DNA of 17,800 bases, taken from assembly GCA_947379975.1 (NCBI GenBank), contig CANCPF010000032.1, positions 1-17,800 on the forward strand, written 5' to 3'. Position numbers and translations under genes: made by a program. The notes beneath the pieces are model-generated. The model saw only the letters and a list, made by a program, of their open reading frames with translations. It made no database searches and was not told the origin of the DNA. Source of the DNA: Methylophilaceae bacterium. Lineage in GTDB: Bacteria > Pseudomonadota > Gammaproteobacteria > Burkholderiales > Methylophilaceae. Below, in pieces: positions 8,001-14,600 of the stretch; within the stretch, counting starts at the first letter, position 1; the number at the start of each line of letters is the position of its first letter.

Positions 8001-8255
8001 TTAAGCAGAAACTATTTCCATTTCAGTGTCATATTCTTCAACCATATCGATAATTTTATCGGCAAATGCGTCGTCGTAATCGTATGTCCACTCAGAATTT
8101 TCAGCATTCTCGCTGGTAATCACTGGTGTGAAGGTCATATCAAGAAATTTACCATCACCAGTATCAATGACGGTAAAGCCATCTTGGTGCTCAACTAATT
8201 CCCAATTATCAGGGACTTCCATGCCTAGTGTGATAGTGACTTGAAGTTTTTTCAT
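8001..8255 (-). CDS. Small acidic protein of unknown family
   Basis: An 84-residue protein with a good ribosome site (AAGGA 8 nt before ATG) and no recognised family. It is very acidic: about a quarter of residues are Asp or Glu, clustered in the C-terminal half (YDYDDAFADKIIDMVEEYDTEMEI), with few Lys and no Arg or Cys. There is no signal peptide or membrane segment. The N-terminal part (KKLQVTITLGMEVPDNWELVEHQDGFTVIDTGDGKFLDMTFTPVI) looks like alternating beta strands, followed by a helix. It lies 82 bp upstream of parE on the same strand and may be co-transcribed, since no terminator is visible between them. The ribosome site and protein-like composition support it as real. Function is not assigned. 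Confidence 0.7.
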   Translation of the reverse strand: MKKLQVTITLGMEVPDNWELVEHQDGFTVIDTGDGKFLDMTFTPVITSENAENSEWTYDYDDAFADKIIDMVEEYDTEMEIVSA

Positions 8256-8451
8256 TATATTGGTCCTTAAATTAATCTGTTAATTAACGCTTGATGCGAA
8301 GTATAACTCATCGCGATGGGCGCACTGCAGGAGTAGTTAAATGCTACTGCAGATAAAGCCACTTTATTCTAATAGTTCGACATGATTCTAATCACTCAAC
8401 ATGAATTCATATTATGATGCTAGATCTTAAAATTAATCGGATCCCATCAAA

Positions 8452-8625
8452 ATGACACAAGAAAACGAAGTCGTAAATACTAGCCCAAAATGCGGTTGTG
8501 GTCGTAGCCTGCATATGCCTTATTGCGATGGCAGCCATGGTCGCTCTGAAAAACAATATGCTGAATGGAAACTCCAAACAGCATTAGAAAATCAAAACGC
8601 TGAAACTGCTAAAAATAGCGATTAA
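8452..8625 (+). CDS. CDGSH iron-sulfur domain protein, 57 residues
   Basis: A 57-residue frame on the plus strand matches the CDGSH (mitoNEET-type) signature C-x-C-x2-S-x3-P-x-C-D-G-S-H exactly: Cys14, Cys16, Ser19, Pro23, Cys25, Asp26, Gly27, Ser28, His29. The three cysteines and His29 are the expected 2Fe-2S ligands. The domain is followed by a short charged helical tail (SEKQYAEWKLQTALENQ). No signal or membrane segment is visible, so it is probably cytoplasmic. The cluster is redox-active or transferable in studied homologues; the role here is unknown. ATG 8452 is the only possible start, because a stop in frame precedes it at 8434. The ribosome site is weak (GGA about 10 nt upstream). 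The gene is divergent from the acidic-protein gene and convergent with fabF. Confidence 0.85.
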   Translation: MTQENEVVNTSPKCGCGRSLHMPYCDGSHGRSEKQYAEWKLQTALENQNAETAKNSD

Positions 8626-8693
8626 TTACTTCATGCAATGGCATCTATGCCAAATTTAAAATTCAGCAAACTCGCCTCAAACTAAGCATGCCA

Positions 8694-8731
8694 ATAAAAA
8701 ATGCCCTTTGAAGTTAACTTCAAAGGGCATT
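8694..8731 (-). terminator. Rho-independent terminator of the fab operon
   Basis: A perfect 32-bp palindrome at 8700-8731 forms a 14-bp stem (AATGCCCTTTGAAG / CTTCAAAGGGCATT) with a TTAA loop. On the minus strand the stem is followed by TTTTTTATT, the expected U tract, 50 bp after the fabF stop codon. On the plus strand it lies downstream of the CDGSH gene but lacks a good U tract, so it mainly ends fabF transcription and may partly serve both genes. Confidence 0.9.
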
Positions 8732-8780
8732 CTCTAATAGGATAATTTCACTGATTAATTTCGTGAAGATATCGTAATCA

Positions 8781-10013
8781 CTAAACTTTCTTAAAGACTA
8801 AACTGCCGTTTGTCCCACCGAAACCAAAGTTATTTTTCAACGCATATTCAATGTTCATATCGCGCGCGGTATTGGCACAAAAGTCCAAATCGCATTCAGG
8901 ATCTTGATTGAATATATTAATGGTAGGTGGCGACACTTGGTTGTAAATAGAAAGTACCGTGAATACAGACTCTAAACCACCAGCACCACCCAATAAATGG
9001 CCAGTCATAGATTTGGTAGAGTTCACGACTAATTTATAAGCGTGTTCGCCGAAAGCCGCTTTAATAGCATTGGTTTCGTTAGAGTCACCCAATGGCGTTG
9101 AAGTACCATGCGCGTTAATAAACTGTACTGCACTTGGATCTATGCCCGCATTATTCATGGCATTACGCATAGAACGGCGTGGACCATCCATATTTGGCGC
9201 CGTCATGTGATAAGCATCGGCACTCATGCCGTAACCACTTAATTCAGCATAGATTTTTGCACCGCGTTTTTTGGCATGCTCGTATTCTTCCAACACCATG
9301 ACACCAGCACCCTCGCCTATGACAAAACCATCACGGTCTTTATCCCAAGGACGGCTTGCAGTTGCAGGATCATCATTACGCGTTGATAAGGCACGTGAAG
9401 CGGCAAAACCACCCACACTTAATCGCGTAATAGCCGCTTCTGAACCACCGGCAATCATCATGTCTGCATCACCGTATTCAATCATGCGTGAAGCATCACC
9501 AATCGAATGCGTGCCGGTTGTACAAGCCGTAACAATCGCAACGTTAGGGCCTTTAAAGCCGAACATGATCGATAAATTACCTGAAATCATGTTGATAATG
9601 GTGCCGGGAATAAAGAATGGTGAAATTTTGCGTGGGCCTGAAGCCTGATACAAAATATCGGTATCTTCAATAAATTGCATGCCACCAATACCAGAACCAA
9701 TTGACACACCAATACGCTCAGCATTTTCTTCTGTGACCACAATGCCAGAATCTTTAACCGCTTCAATAGCCGCTACTAAGCCGTATTGAATAAATGTATC
9801 CATCCGTCGTGCATCTTTGGCACTTAGATAATCTTCAACATTAAAGTCTTTTACTTCACCGGCAATGGTAGAAGAAAATGCACTTGCGTCGAATTTAGTG
9901 ATTTGTGTGATGCCAGATCTACCAGCAAGAATATTATCCCATGCAGTTTTAACCCCAATACCAACGGGTGAAACTACACCAAGACCGGTGACGACTACTC
10001 TACGTTTTGACAT
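8781..10013 (-). CDS. fabF: 3-oxoacyl-ACP synthase II (beta-ketoacyl-ACP synthase II)
   Basis: A 410-residue elongating ketosynthase, which condenses malonyl-ACP with acyl-ACP in type II fatty acid synthesis. It has the thiolase fold with nucleophile Cys164 (VTACTTG), His302 (AHGTSTPLGD), Lys334 and His339 (NSTKSMTGH), the complete Cys-His-His set. DKDRDGFVIGEGAGV (225-238) and the C-terminal NNFGFGGTNGS loop are also typical. Length agrees with E. coli FabF (about 413). It is the last gene of the operon, 93 bp after acpP, with a hairpin between them and the strong terminator behind. No purine-rich ribosome site precedes ATG 10013. A 12-codon upstream frame overlaps this start and may couple translation. 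Confidence 0.95.
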   Translation of the reverse strand: MSKRRVVVTGLGVVSPVGIGVKTAWDNILAGRSGITQITKFDASAFSSTIAGEVKDFNVEDYLSAKDARRMDTFIQYGLVAAIEAVKDSGIVVTEENAERIGVSIGSGIGGMQFIEDTDILYQASGPRKISPFFIPGTIINMISGNLSIMFGFKGPNVAIVTACTTGTHSIGDASRMIEYGDADMMIAGGSEAAITRLSVGGFAASRALSTRNDDPATASRPWDKDRDGFVIGEGAGVMVLEEYEHAKKRGAKIYAELSGYGMSADAYHMTAPNMDGPRRSMRNAMNNAGIDPSAVQFINAHGTSTPLGDSNETNAIKAAFGEHAYKLVVNSTKSMTGHLLGGAGGLESVFTVLSIYNQVSPPTINIFNQDPECDLDFCANTARDMNIEYALKNNFGFGGTNGSLVFKKV

Positions 10014-10030
10014 AAATTTGGTTTAGACAT
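9995..10030 (-). other. Candidate leader ORF overlapping the fabF start
   Basis: On the minus strand, ATG at 10030 opens a 12-codon frame (MSKPNLCQNVE, stop TAG) that runs past the fabF start in another frame. Its start sequence ATGTCTAAACC resembles the fabF start ATGTCAAAACG (9 of 11 bases), as if duplicated 17 bp upstream. The ATG lies in the 3' arm of a 6-bp inverted repeat, AGACAT-AAAT-ATGTCT (10025-10040). A purine run AAGAGA lies about 8 nt upstream. Translation is not proven. Confidence 0.3.
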
Positions 10031-10068
10031 AAATATGTCTCTTAGAAGGGTTTAAGAAACGAAGGGTA

Positions 10069-10098
10069 AAAGTAGCAGGTTTAAAAACCCGCTACTTT
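10069..10098 (-). terminator. Intercistronic hairpin between acpP and fabF (attenuator candidate)
   Basis: In the minus-strand RNA, AAAGTAGC-GGGTT pairs with AACCT-GCTACTTT in a 13-bp stem with a 4-nt loop. The single imperfect pair is a G-U wobble only in minus-strand RNA; in plus-strand RNA it would be an A-C mismatch. This favours action on the operon transcript. The following U run is short (UUUUACCC), so partial termination or 3'-end protection of acpP mRNA is more likely than full stop. Confidence 0.5.
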
Positions 10099-10106
10099 CA
10101 TTTGAA

Positions 10107-10343
10107 TTATTTGAGGTTAGTATTGATGTAATCAATCGCTAATTGAACTGTCGTGATTTTTTCTGCTTCTTCATCAGGAATTTCACAGTCGAATTCTTCT
10201 TCTAGTGCCATGACTAGCTCAACTGTATCTAGTGAGTCAGCACCTAAATCATCTACAAAAGATGATGCATTTTTAACATCAGCTTCGTTTGCACCAAGTT
10301 GTTCTGTAACAATTTTTTTAACGCGTTGTTCGATGTCAGACAT
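10107..10343 (-). CDS. acpP: Acyl carrier protein
   Basis: A 78-residue acidic carrier protein. Ser37 in the D-S-L-D motif (GADSLDTVELVMALEEEFD) is the site of 4'-phosphopantetheine attachment. The protein carries growing acyl chains through FabD, FabH, FabG, FabF and PlsX, all encoded here. Sequence and length are near those of E. coli AcpP, including IPDEEAEKITTVQ and the final AIDYINTNLK. The ribosome site AGGGG lies 8 nt before ATG, the strongest in the cluster. The 141-bp gap before it contains promoter-like repeats, and a hairpin follows it, both suiting a high level of expression compared with its neighbours. Confidence 0.97.
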   Translation of the reverse strand: MSDIEQRVKKIVTEQLGANEADVKNASSFVDDLGADSLDTVELVMALEEEFDCEIPDEEAEKITTVQLAIDYINTNLK

Positions 10344-10403
10344 CTAATTACCCCTTTTATTAAAAAATAACCAAATATAAAAATATACTTTAGCTAAGAC
10401 AGC

Positions 10404-10451
10404 ATTCTACCAAAACTCGGCAAGAATACCAAAAAACTTAAACAATACCAA
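10404..10451 (-). promoter_or_regulatory. Candidate tandem promoters of acpP built on 19-bp-spaced heptamers
   Basis: The heptamer TTTGGTA (TACCAAA on the plus strand) occurs at 10408-10414, 10427-10433 and 10446-10452, each exactly 19 bp apart. Read on the minus strand, the second copy gives -35 TTGGTA with -10 TAGAAT (10404-10409) at 17-bp spacing. The third copy gives -35 TTGGTA with -10 TATTCT (10423-10428), also at 17-bp spacing. The first pair is the better promoter. The leader to acpP would be about 55 nt. The repeats could alternatively be regulator sites. Confidence 0.45.
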
Positions 10452-10453
10452 AG

Positions 10454-10475
10454 AATTTATGCCTAATTTATGCTT
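10454..10475. repeat. 11-bp direct repeat downstream of fabG
   Basis: AATTTATGC occurs at 10454-10462 and 10465-10473, a period of exactly 11 bp (about one helical turn), just after the fabG stop and before the acpP promoter candidates. Such phasing suits a protein binding one face of DNA, but the sequence is AT-rich and short. Confidence 0.35.
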
Positions 10476-10484
10476 AAGCAAGAC

Positions 10485-11225
10485 TTACACCATCAACATC
10501 CCACCGTTCACATGGATGGTTTCGCCAGTAATATAGGCGGCGCTAGGTGAGGCTAAAAATGCGACGGTAGCCGCAATTTCTTTCACATTACCTAAACGGC
10601 CTAAGGGAATACGCGCAAGCATTTTATTGGTAATATCTTCTGGCAATTCTGCAGTCATGTCCGTATCAATAAAACCCGGCGCCACACAATTGACAGTAAT
10701 ACCACGACTGCCAACCTCGGCTGCTAACGATTTACTAAAGCCGGTCATGCCTGCTTTAGCGGCGGCATAATTAACTTGACCAGCATTTCCCATGTGACCT
10801 ACCACAGATGAAATGCTAATAATTCTTCCACTACGCGCCTTCATCATTGGGCGTAATACAGCTTGGCTCATACGAAATACAGAAGTCAAATTTGTGCTTA
10901 TTACCGCATCCCAATCATCGTCTTTCATACGCATCAATAATGTATCGCGAGTAATGCCAGCATTATTCACCAACACACTGACATCGCCATATTTCTCTGC
11001 GATGACTTTTAAAGTCGCGTCAATTTGCTCTGCATCATTGACGTTTAAGGCCATGCCTTCGCCTTTAATATTGGCTGCGGCAAATGTGCTGCTAATAGAG
11101 GCTGCGCCACTGTCTGAGGTTGCGGTGCCGATGACAATTGCACCTTGCTTACCAAGCTCCAGTGCGATTGCAGCGCCTATGCCACGGCTTGCGCCTGTAA
11201 TTAAAGCAATTTGTCCAGTTAACAT
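10485..11225 (-). CDS. fabG: 3-oxoacyl-ACP reductase
   Basis: A 246-residue classical short-chain dehydrogenase that reduces 3-oxoacyl-ACP with NADPH, the first reduction of each elongation cycle. The nucleotide-binding motif is GASRGIG (11-17), followed by NNAG (87-90). The catalytic residues are Asn112, Ser140 (SISSVVG), Tyr153 and Lys157 (NYAAAKAG). The C-terminus shows the usual ITGETIHVNGGMLM. Length matches E. coli FabG (244). The start is supported by AAGGG six nt upstream. It lies between fabD (80-bp gap) and acpP (141-bp gap) in the usual order. The SDR family is broad, but the context makes FabG secure. Confidence 0.95.
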   Translation of the reverse strand: MLTGQIALITGASRGIGAAIALELGKQGAIVIGTATSDSGAASISSTFAAANIKGEGMALNVNDAEQIDATLKVIAEKYGDVSVLVNNAGITRDTLLMRMKDDDWDAVISTNLTSVFRMSQAVLRPMMKARSGRIISISSVVGHMGNAGQVNYAAAKAGMTGFSKSLAAEVGSRGITVNCVAPGFIDTDMTAELPEDITNKMLARIPLGRLGNVKEIAATVAFLASPSAAYITGETIHVNGGMLMV

Positions 11226-11305
11226 CGTAAGCCCTTGAAAAATATATATTAAATTTAATTACTATTTACTTGTAATTTTACGTCTAGTTTCACTCATTGT
11301 CTGAT

Positions 11306-12247
11306 TTATAGCGTAGCCTGTAACTCAACTAAAGCCTCATTACTCACTAAAGCACTGCATGCAAACTCAGCAACGATGCGCTTAGTCAGTCCAGCTAATA
11401 CTTTGCCAGGGCCACACTCTGCTGCTTGGTTAAACCCTTGCGTATGAATGGCCTGTACAGTCTCAACCCAGCGAACAGGGCTGTATAACTGGCGCACTAA
11501 AGCGTCTTTAATTTTATCACTGTCGTTATAGGATGCAACATCGGCATTATGTAACACAGGAATTTGTGGGGCATGAATAGCCACTGTTTTTAAATATTCA
11601 GCTAATTTTTCGGCAGCCGGCTTCATCAGCGCACAATGTGATGGCACGCTGACCGGAAGTGCTAAAGCGCGCTTGGCACCCTTTTCTTTTGCCAACACCA
11701 TACCGCGCTCAACCGCTGCTTTATTACCAGCAATAACCACTTGGCCAGGCGAATTAAAATTAACCGCTTCTAGCACTTCATTCTGTGAAGCTTCAAGACA
11801 AACTGCACGCACAACATCATCGTCTAAGCCTAAGATGGCGGCCATTGCACCAACGCCTGTAGGCACAGCCGCTTGCATGACTTCTGCGCGATAACGTACC
11901 AATGGCAAAGCATCAGCAAAACTTAGCGCGCCGGCCGCAACAAGCGCCGTGTATTCACCTAAGCTATGGCCAGCCAAAATGCCGGGCATCGTTTTTGAGC
12001 TATCAATCCAAGCGCGCCAAGTAGCAACACCAGCAATCAACATGATTGGTTGCGTATGCGTGGTTTCATTCAGGCTCTCATTGGCTTCAGTTGCCATCGC
12101 CCAAAAATCGACGCCTAAAATGTCTGAGGCTTCAATAAAAGTATTTTTAATAATGGCAGAATCAGCAAAACCGGCCATCATGCCGACTGATTGAGAACCT
12201 TGGCCAGGAAAGAAAAATGCGAGTTTATTCATAATTTTTTGAGACAT
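11306..12247 (-). CDS. fabD: Malonyl-CoA:ACP transacylase
   Basis: A transferase that moves malonyl from CoA to ACP, supplying the extender unit. Numbering from the longer start (313 residues), it has FPGQGSQ (13-19), nucleophile Ser95 in G-H-S-L-G, Arg120 that binds the malonyl carboxylate, and His204 (VPSHCALM). The C-terminal ECGPGKVL is also typical. Two starts are possible: ATG 12247 (MSQKIMNKLAFF) and ATG 12232 (MNKLAFF). Homologues usually begin like the second. Neither has a clear ribosome site, so the start is uncertain by five codons. The 125-bp gap to fabH is unusually long, AT-rich and repeat-bearing. Confidence 0.95.
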   Translation of the reverse strand: MSQKIMNKLAFFFPGQGSQSVGMMAGFADSAIIKNTFIEASDILGVDFWAMATEANESLNETTHTQPIMLIAGVATWRAWIDSSKTMPGILAGHSLGEYTALVAAGALSFADALPLVRYRAEVMQAAVPTGVGAMAAILGLDDDVVRAVCLEASQNEVLEAVNFNSPGQVVIAGNKAAVERGMVLAKEKGAKRALALPVSVPSHCALMKPAAEKLAEYLKTVAIHAPQIPVLHNADVASYNDSDKIKDALVRQLYSPVRWVETVQAIHTQGFNQAAECGPGKVLAGLTKRIVAEFACSALVSNEALVELQATL

Positions 12248-12293
12248 TTAATAATTAAAACATTAGCAGTTAAAAAGTAGTTAAAACAAAAGG

Positions 12294-12326
12294 TAATCGT
12301 TACACCAAAGGCTTTGTTAATCGTTA
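12294..12326. repeat. Direct repeats flanking a small palindrome in the fabH-fabD gap
   Basis: TAATCGTTA occurs at 12294-12302 and 12318-12326, flanking CAAAG-G-CTTTG at about 12305-12315. A further inverted repeat AATATTAAC/GTTAATATT spans 12342-12350 and 12372-12380, overlapping the fabH stop codon. The gap is strongly AT-rich, so some of this may be compositional. No convincing promoter was identified. Confidence 0.3.
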
Positions 12327-12372
12327 AATTAGATTTTGGCTAATATTAACTGTCGTTAACATTTAAATATTG

Positions 12373-13323
12373 TTAATATTTAATTAGTGCAGAACCCCAA
12401 GTAAATCCGCCACCAAAGGCTTCCATGAGGATAATTTCACCACGTTTAATTCGCCCGTCACGCACGGCAACGTCTAACGCTAATGGAATAGAAGCGGCTG
12501 AAGTATTGCCGTGCTTATCAACGGTAACCACCACTTTATCCATGCTCATGTCTAATTTTTTTGCGGTAGCTTGCAATATACGAATGTTAGCTTGATGCGG
12601 TACCAACCAATCTATATCAGACTTTTGCATGCCATTCGCAGTTAAAGTCTCATCAACAATCGCATCAAGGGTATTAACAGCGACTTTAAATACGCTATTA
12701 CCCTCCATCACCACAGTATCGCCACAGCCTGTTTCAGATTTTCGAGGCACGTGTAGCATTTTTTCATAACTGCCATCCGCATGCAGATGAGTAGAAATAA
12801 TACCTTGCTCTACGCTGGCTTGCAGAATTACAGCACCCGCACCATCGCCCCACAAAATACAATTGCCGCGATCGGTCCAATCGACAATACGCGAAAACGA
12901 CTCAGCGCCAACGACTAGCGCGCACTTTGCCGCACCCGATTTAATAAAATTATCAGCCGTAGCAAGCGCATAAACAAAACCGCTACAAACCGCTTGAATA
13001 TCGAAAGCTGGGCAACCGGCAATACCTAATTTATTCTGCATAATCACTGCAGTGCTTGGAAAAATCTTATCCGGCGTTGTCGTTGCCACAATAATTAAAT
13101 CAATATCTGCGGCATCAATACCAGCAGATTCAATGGCATTGCGTGCTGCATTGAAAGCTAAATCACTGGTAAATTCATCTTCAGCAACAATGTGACGTTC
13201 ACGAATACCGGTGCGCGTAAAAATCCACTCATCGGTAGTCTCTATCATGCTTTCTAAATCAGCATTGGTAAGTATTTTTTTGGGTAAATAGCTACCCGTG
13301 CCTGCAATGCGAGAATAAATCAT
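12373..13323 (-). CDS. fabH: 3-oxoacyl-ACP synthase III (initiating ketosynthase)
   Basis: A 316-residue enzyme that starts fatty acid synthesis by condensing acetyl-CoA with malonyl-ACP. The thiolase-fold active site is complete: Cys113 (QAVCSGFVYAL), His243 (VPHQANIRI) and Asn273 (KHGNTSAAS). The N-terminus has the typical GTGSYLP and TTDEWIFTRTGIRER segments, and the C-terminus EAFGGGFTWGSALIKY. Length agrees with E. coli FabH (317). Its ATG overlaps the plsX stop by 4 nt (ATGA), indicating translational coupling. The context with plsX, fabD, fabG and acpP is the standard one. Confidence 0.96.
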   Translation of the reverse strand: MIYSRIAGTGSYLPKKILTNADLESMIETTDEWIFTRTGIRERHIVAEDEFTSDLAFNAARNAIESAGIDAADIDLIIVATTTPDKIFPSTAVIMQNKLGIAGCPAFDIQAVCSGFVYALATADNFIKSGAAKCALVVGAESFSRIVDWTDRGNCILWGDGAGAVILQASVEQGIISTHLHADGSYEKMLHVPRKSETGCGDTVVMEGNSVFKVAVNTLDAIVDETLTANGMQKSDIDWLVPHQANIRILQATAKKLDMSMDKVVVTVDKHGNTSAASIPLALDVAVRDGRIKRGEIILMEAFGGGFTWGSALIKY

Positions 13324-14426
13324 TCGTTTTCCATACCTAGGCTAGTCAAAGTAGTGCCAGTAGAAGTAGTGCCAGTTAAAGTTGAGTTATTTGCGTGTTG
13401 CTCAGCCATGTCTTTTGATTGCATGTGCTCAATTTCTAATTGTTGTGAAATGCGATTAAGTACACCGTTACGTGATTCCTCAACAGCCGTATGAATCGCA
13501 TTCAGGAAAGAAAAACTATCGGCCCCACCATGACTTTTTACCACGATACCACGCAAACCTAGAAAGCTTGCACCGTTATAACGTCTAGGATCCATGCGCT
13601 TCTTGAACGCTTTCAAGACTGGCATACAAGCTAGACCCATTAATTTAGTTAGCCAGTTACGCTTAAATTCCTGAGATAGAAAACGGCCCATCATCTGCAC
13701 TAAACCTTCAGAGGCTTTAAGAGCAACATTACCGACAAAACCATCGCAGACAACAACGTCTGTCGTACCTTTAAATATATCATTGCCTTCTACATTGCCA
13801 TAAAAATTCAAATGGCTGGCACGCAATAACTCAGAAGTCTTCTTAACGACCTCATTACCCTTAATATCTTCAACACCGATATTTAACAAACCTACTGTTG
13901 GATTTTCTTTATGCTCGACACATGACACCAGCATGCTACCCATTACGGCAAATTGCAATAACTGTTCAGCCGTGCAATCAGCGTTGGCACCCAAATCTAA
14001 TATATAAGTTCGACCTTTTTGGCTAGGAAAAACACCGGCGATGGCAGGCCGATCTATACCAGGTAAAGTTTTTAGCACAAAGCGTGCGGTGGCCATTAGT
14101 GCACCAGTATTGCCGGCACTGACACAAGCATTAGCTTCACCACTTTTAACCAAATTAATGGCTACGCGCATTGAAGAATCTTTTTTATTTTTGAGCGCAC
14201 CTTGTGGCGACTCATCCATAGTCACTAGTTCACTGGCATGATGAACACGCAAACGTGGGCCAGTAACTGCTTTATTGGCCTTAAGCTCAGCTTCAATAGC
14301 ATCACTTAATCCAACCAAAACAATATTAAGCGAACTATCGGCTTCTAGCGCTTTAAGTGCAGCCGGTATTGTGACATGAGTGCCATGATCACCACCCATT
14401 GCGTCAATTGCGACGGTTATATCCAT
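13320..14426 (-). CDS. plsX: Phosphate acyltransferase (acyl-ACP:phosphate)
   Basis: A 368-residue enzyme that converts acyl-ACP to acyl-phosphate, the donor for PlsY in phospholipid synthesis; it acts at the inner face of the membrane. The N-terminus VAIDAMGGDHG (5-15), ESPQGALKNKKDSSM (72-86), AGNTGALMA (104-112), VVCDGFVGN and the RRYNGASFLGL region are characteristic. Homologues usually end near residue 340. Here a low-complexity tail of about 30 residues (HANNSTLTGTTSTGTTLTS...) extends the C-terminus and contains a 15-bp tandem duplication. The stop overlaps the fabH start. No clear ribosome site precedes ATG 14426. The 174-bp gap to rpmF carries terminator-like hairpins. Confidence 0.95.
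   Translation of the reverse strand: MDITVAIDAMGGDHGTHVTIPAALKALEADSSLNIVLVGLSDAIEAELKANKAVTGPRLRVHHASELVTMDESPQGALKNKKDSSMRVAINLVKSGEANACVSAGNTGALMATARFVLKTLPGIDRPAIAGVFPSQKGRTYILDLGANADCTAEQLLQFAVMGSMLVSCVEHKENPTVGLLNIGVEDIKGNEVVKKTSELLRASHLNFYGNVEGNDIFKGTTDVVVCDGFVGNVALKASEGLVQMMGRFLSQEFKRNWLTKLMGLACMPVLKAFKKRMDPRRYNGASFLGLRGIVVKSHGGADSFSFLNAIHTAVEESRNGVLNRISQQLEIEHMQSKDMAEQHANNSTLTGTTSTGTTLTSLGMENE
13349..13376. repeat. 15-bp tandem duplication in the plsX C-terminal tail
   Basis: AAGTAGTGCCAGT occurs at 13349-13361 and again at 13364-13376, a 15-bp period that keeps the frame and encodes Gly-Thr-Thr-Ser-Thr / Gly-Thr-Thr-Leu-Thr. It is probably a slippage duplication in a loosely constrained tail. 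Confidence 0.75.
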
Positions 14427-14471
14427 TGGTTTTAATCACAAAAATTGAAAATTAACAGCTGTCCGCATAAT

Positions 14472-14490
14472 TATCTACGCTACGTAGATA
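14472..14490. repeat. Inverted repeat between rpmF and plsX
   Basis: TATCTACG-CTA-CGTAGATA has 8-bp arms around 3 nt. It lies about 20 bp beyond the rpmF-plsX terminator-like hairpin and 46 bp before the plsX start. It may be an RNA hairpin in the plsX leader or an operator. Confidence 0.4.
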
Positions 14491-14500
14491 CATTGGCGCC

Positions 14501-14541
14501 GTAAAAATATTAACGCCGCACCAATAATGGAGCGGCGTTAA
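14501..14541 (-). terminator. Terminator-like hairpin between rpmF and plsX (attenuator candidate)
   Basis: TTAACGCCGC (14510-14519) pairs with GCGGCGTTAA (14532-14541) in a GC-rich 10-bp stem. CCA/TGG can extend it inside the loop. On the minus strand the stem is followed by TATTTTTAC, a usable U tract. It lies 60 bp beyond the rpmF stop and before plsX. It probably ends part of the transcripts after rpmF, keeping the ribosomal protein mRNA in excess over the lipid genes. The read-through fraction cannot be judged from sequence. Confidence 0.7.
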
Positions 14542-14574
14542 ATGATTTCGTATACTACTTAACAAATATTAAAA

Positions 14575-14593
14575 CTTTAGAGACGATCTAAAG
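14575..14593 (-). terminator. Small hairpin immediately after rpmF
   Basis: CTTTAGA-GACGA-TCTAAAG is a 7-bp stem with a 5-nt loop, starting 8 nt after the rpmF stop. On the minus strand it is followed by the U-rich TTTTAATATTTG. The stem is AT-rich and weak; it may assist termination or protect the 3' end of rpmF mRNA. Confidence 0.4.
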
Positions 14594-14600
14594 AAGTAAA

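Noticed and set aside
8326..8354. Inverted repeat CTGCA...GTAG / CTAC...TGCAG between the acidic-protein gene and the CDGSH gene
   Set aside because: The arms are short with a 3-nt bulge and there is no U tract on either strand, so neither a terminator nor an operator can be supported.
8401..8410. Palindrome ATGAATTCAT upstream of the CDGSH gene
   Set aside because: Short and AT-rich; expected by chance in this composition, and no promoter fits beside it.
9271..9648. 125-codon open frame on the plus strand inside fabF
   Set aside because: Antisense shadow of conserved FabF codons, including the active-site region.
10813..11238. 141-codon open frame on the plus strand inside fabG
   Set aside because: Antisense shadow of FabG; low-complexity composition and no ribosome site support.
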